Assembly: GCA_027492485.1 (NCBI GenBank)
Contig: JAPUER010000054.1
Span: 1 to 44,576 of the forward strand
Reading direction: 5' to 3'
From: Betaproteobacteria bacterium
GTDB lineage: Bacteria; Pseudomonadota; Gammaproteobacteria; Burkholderiales; Casimicrobiaceae
Length of the DNA: 44,576 nt
In this document: one piece after another, positions 42,382 through 44,576 of the stretch
How positions within the stretch are numbered: the first letter of the stretch is position 1
Layout: every line of letters starts with the position of its first letter
Notes under the pieces: generated by a model
Database searches by the model: none
Told to the model about the DNA's origin: nothing
The model's input: the letters and a program-made list of their open reading frames with translations, nothing else
Program-made: the position numbers and the translations under genes

Positions 42382-44576
42382 CTACGCGCGGCGACCGTGG
42401 CGTTCGCGGCGACGCAGGGCGGCAATTGCGACGAGCATGAGCGCAAGCGCGATCATCCAGGTCGGTGTCACCGGTACCACAAGCAACGGCGGGAAGTCGT
42501 TCGGTGTCGGGACTTCCGGATCGCAACGCGGACACACCGGCGGGTACAACGCGTTGTTGGACGCATCCTCGGCCACGACGCTCGACGGCGGCACGGCGAC
42601 GCCAACTGAAGTGTAACTATGACCCGGGTTCGGCCCGATACTGGTGCCCGATGCGTATGCCGTGTTCAACACACGATTCGGCACCGCGGCCGTCGACGGG
42701 TAAATCACTTGCACCGAGAACGTGATGACGCAGGACTGGCCCGGCTGCATCGTGTCGTTACCGCTCAGCAGACGGAAGTCGGTCAGTCCGTTGAACGACG
42801 TACCCGGGGTGCAGGCCGACGGTTGCGCCAGCGCAGGGGCGGAGGTGACGGAAACCACAGGATTGCCGGCCGCGAACGTGATGCCGAGGTTATCGGTCAC
42901 CTGCACATTCGGGATCGTCGTCGGCCCGGTGTTGGTCACCTCGACACGGTAGTTGATCGCGAATGCGGTGTCGCCAAGTCTGAGCGTCGCGCTGCTGGAT
43001 TTCACGACGTCGATGAAATACACAGGCGGCATCGGCGCACAGGCATCCTTTGCCGTCGCGCTACCGCCGGACGGCGTCAGCGTGGCACGGTTCAGCAGGC
43101 CCGTGTTGGTGGCGCTTCCGGTGGTCAACGAGCAATCCATCGACGTTGCAGTGACCGTCTGCGGTGCGAGCGTGAACGTCGCGACGATGGTGTAGCTGTG
43201 GGCGCCGCCAATTGCGATCGGGGTCGCAGCCGGAGCAATCGTCCACGGACCGCTGCCGCTCAGCGTCGCCGGACAGGCTGCCGCGCCGGCACCGCTAGCG
43301 GTACACGTCGCCGACGTCAACGTTGCACCATCGCCAAACAACGGTGTGTCAAGCAGTGCGTACGTCGACGCCGTGCCGCCGATGTTGTTCACATCGATGC
43401 GGTAGGTGATGCGGTACTGGTTGAGCGTCCCTGTCGACGTTGGGCCGGCGGTGACGATCTTGGTGTGCGTCACGTTGGGCGGTAGCGGCACGCAAGCGTC
43501 CACGTTGATCGGAGTGCCGCCGTTCACCGAGAGTCCGGCACGATTCAGCAGACCGGTGTTGGTCGTACTACCGGTGGTCAGCGAACAGTCGCTGCCGTCC
43601 ACCGTGACCGTACCCGGCGCCACGTCGAAGGTGACCGTGATGGCATAGGTGTGGGTTCCGCCCGTGGCGATCGACGTGCCCGTCGCCGCAACCGTCCAGG
43701 CCGGCGCCGGGACACCCGTCACCCCGGCACAGCTGGCCGCGCCGGCACCGGTCGGCGTACAGCTGGCACCTACCACCGTCGTGCCGGCGCCGAACAGTGG
43801 CGTATCGAGCAACTGATAGTTGCCGGCGGTGCCACCGTTGTTGGTGACCGTCAACGTGTAGCTCACCGTGTAGCGGTTCGGCGTGCCCGCCACCGCCGTC
43901 GGGCCGGAGGCGACCGACTTGGTATGCACAATCACTGGCGGCAACGGCGTGCAGACATCCCGATCAACACCGCTGAGCCCCGTCGGCGTCAGCGTGCCGC
44001 GGTTAAGCAACCCGCTGTTGGTCGTGCTACCCGTCGTCAGCGAGCAATCGCTGCTATCCGCAGTAACCGTCGCGGGGTTGATGTCGAATGTCACGGTCAG
44101 CGTGTAAGTTTGCGCCCCGCCCGCGTCAATGGTGGTGCCGGCACTAGCGACGGTCCACGGACCGGTGCCGGTAACCGATGCACCGCATGCTGCTGCCCCT
44201 GTGCCGGACGCGGTGCACGACGCACCAACGATGGTGGCCCCCGTCCCGAAGAGCGGCGTATCGGTCAACGCGTAGCTCATGGTGGTGCCTCCCGTGTTGG
44301 TAACGGTCAGGACATAGGCCTGCGTGTAACGATTCGCCGTCGCCGTTGCGGTCGGGCCGCCAACCAGCGCCTTGCTGTGCACCAGATTTCCAGGGGCATT
44401 GCGACAGGCATTGGCTGAACTGGTCGCACCGCTATTCGGAACAACCGTTGTCGCGTTGTTAAGACCGCCCGGGTTGGTCGTTGGGTTGGTGCTCGGGCAG
44501 AGCGCTGAACCCACCGTCCCGGTCGCCGCGTTGGTCACCGTGTACGGTACCGTCACCGTGTAGGTGTGGCTCGCAC
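42382..44576 (-). CDS. Large repeat-built surface protein with IPTL-like sorting tail (3' part)
   Basis: The C-terminal 731 or so residues of a secreted protein whose start lies beyond the window end; the frame is open to the last base and repeat-like sequence (SHTYTVTV) continues into it. It contains three full and one partial copy of a unit of about 152 residues. Each unit has HTK..ASGPTA..NRYTVSYTLTVTN, YxLLDTPLFG, VGASCT, WTVA and DCSLTTGSTTNTGLLNRxxL, resembling the DUF11 conserved-repeat beta domain. A different DUF11-like domain (about RLGDTAFAINYRVEVTNTGPTTIPNVQVTDNLG) follows. The protein ends PVTPTWMIALALMLVAIAALRRRERHGRRA, a hydrophobic helix plus basic tail as in IPTL-CTERM proteins. 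It is probably surface-attached and possibly adhesive. Confidence 0.88.
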   Translation of the reverse strand, partial: ASHTYTVTVPYTVTNAATGTVGSALCPSTNPTTNPGGLNNATTVVPNSGATSSANACRNAPGNLVHSKALVGGPTATATANRYTQAYVLTVTNTGGTTMSYALTDTPLFGTGATIVGASCTASGTGAAACGASVTGTGPWTVASAGTTIDAGGAQTYTLTVTFDINPATVTADSSDCSLTTGSTTNSGLLNRGTLTPTGLSGVDRDVCTPLPPVIVHTKSVASGPTAVAGTPNRYTVSYTLTVTNNGGTAGNYQLLDTPLFGAGTTVVGASCTPTGAGAASCAGVTGVPAPAWTVAATGTSIATGGTHTYAITVTFDVAPGTVTVDGSDCSLTTGSTTNTGLLNRAGLSVNGGTPINVDACVPLPPNVTHTKIVTAGPTSTGTLNQYRITYRIDVNNIGGTASTYALLDTPLFGDGATLTSATCTASGAGAAACPATLSGSGPWTIAPAATPIAIGGAHSYTIVATFTLAPQTVTATSMDCSLTTGSATNTGLLNRATLTPSGGSATAKDACAPMPPVYFIDVVKSSSATLRLGDTAFAINYRVEVTNTGPTTIPNVQVTDNLGITFAAGNPVVSVTSAPALAQPSACTPGTSFNGLTDFRLLSGNDTMQPGQSCVITFSVQVIYPSTAAVPNRVLNTAYASGTSIGPNPGHSYTSVGVAVPPSSVVAEDASNNALYPPVCPRCDPEVPTPNDFPPLLVVPVTPTWMIALALMLVAIAALRRRERHGRRA
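43070..44576. repeat. Tandem ~455-bp coding repeats in the surface-protein gene
   Basis: Sequences around CGGTTCAGCAGGCCCGTGTTGG recur at about 43089, 43541 and 44000, with a diverged copy near 44460, so the period is about 455-460 bp (about 152 codons). Copies are clearly diverged, indicating old duplication with selection on the beta-domain. Confidence 0.8.

Overview
The window is high-GC, gene-dense DNA from a Gram-negative proteobacterium, most likely a betaproteobacterium of the Burkholderiales type. The basis is trxA next to rho, the ftsK-lolA-rarA cluster, serS, a prfB gene with the classical programmed +1 frameshift, LolA and lipoprotein sorting, paired c-type cytochromes, TRAP and ABC importers, and two exported proteins with IPTL-CTERM-like C-terminal tails. 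No rRNA, tRNA, CRISPR array, transposase or integrase was seen.

Layout. 1-5.3 kb: an exported IPTL-like protein, an LhgO-like FAD oxidoreductase, a DUF559 nuclease bracketed by palindromic repeats, serS, and a small SET-domain methyltransferase. 5.3-8.9 kb: a minus-strand operon for an NMT1/Thi5-type ABC importer plus an EamA permease. 9.1-12.6 kb: a DUF3592 membrane protein, the AMPylase SelO and an orphan lipoprotein. 12.6-20.5 kb: an 8-kb type I restriction-modification island with the unusual order hsdR-dinD-hsdS-rhuM-hsdM, bounded by a direct repeat of the htpG 3' end. 20.9-28.4 kb: htpG, a DMT transporter, rarA, lolA and ftsK. 28.5-31.2 kb: two cytochromes c, trxA and rho. 31.2-35.1 kb: an ECF sigma factor/Ser-Thr kinase pair with a divergent exported protein. 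35.3-37.2 kb: a LysR regulator, a 39-codon ORF, a tautomerase and a DUF486 membrane protein. 37.3-40.2 kb: a TRAP transporter whose binding-protein gene is convergent with its permeases. 40.5-42.2 kb: a GNAT acetyltransferase coupled to prfB. 42.4 kb to the end: the 3' part of a large repeat-built surface protein.

Most noteworthy non-genic signal: a dispersed family of about 118-bp imperfect palindromes. Each is centred on GTCGAC and has arms with fixed spacing (CARCTTTT at the outer end, GGGC in the middle, AAGTC at the centre). Three full copies (8991-9108, 25238-25355, 40360-40477) and one half copy (35122-35183) lie in four unrelated intergenic regions. Other repeat families are the DUF559-associated palindromes near 2.3-2.9 kb, a giant inverted repeat built of 11-bp units at 5102-5258, GAGAGGG-type repeats at 7.75-7.86 kb that enter a coding start, and a perfect 31-bp inverted repeat at 20767-20840.

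How the parts work together: the core genes (serS, rarA, lolA, ftsK, rho, trxA, prfB, htpG) form the housekeeping backbone. The R-M island, DUF559 element, SET gene and importers are the accessory layer. serS is separated from rarA by about 19 kb of mainly accessory genes, whereas in enterobacteria the two sit in one ftsK-lolA-rarA-serS block. All assignments are from reading the sequence; no database search was run.
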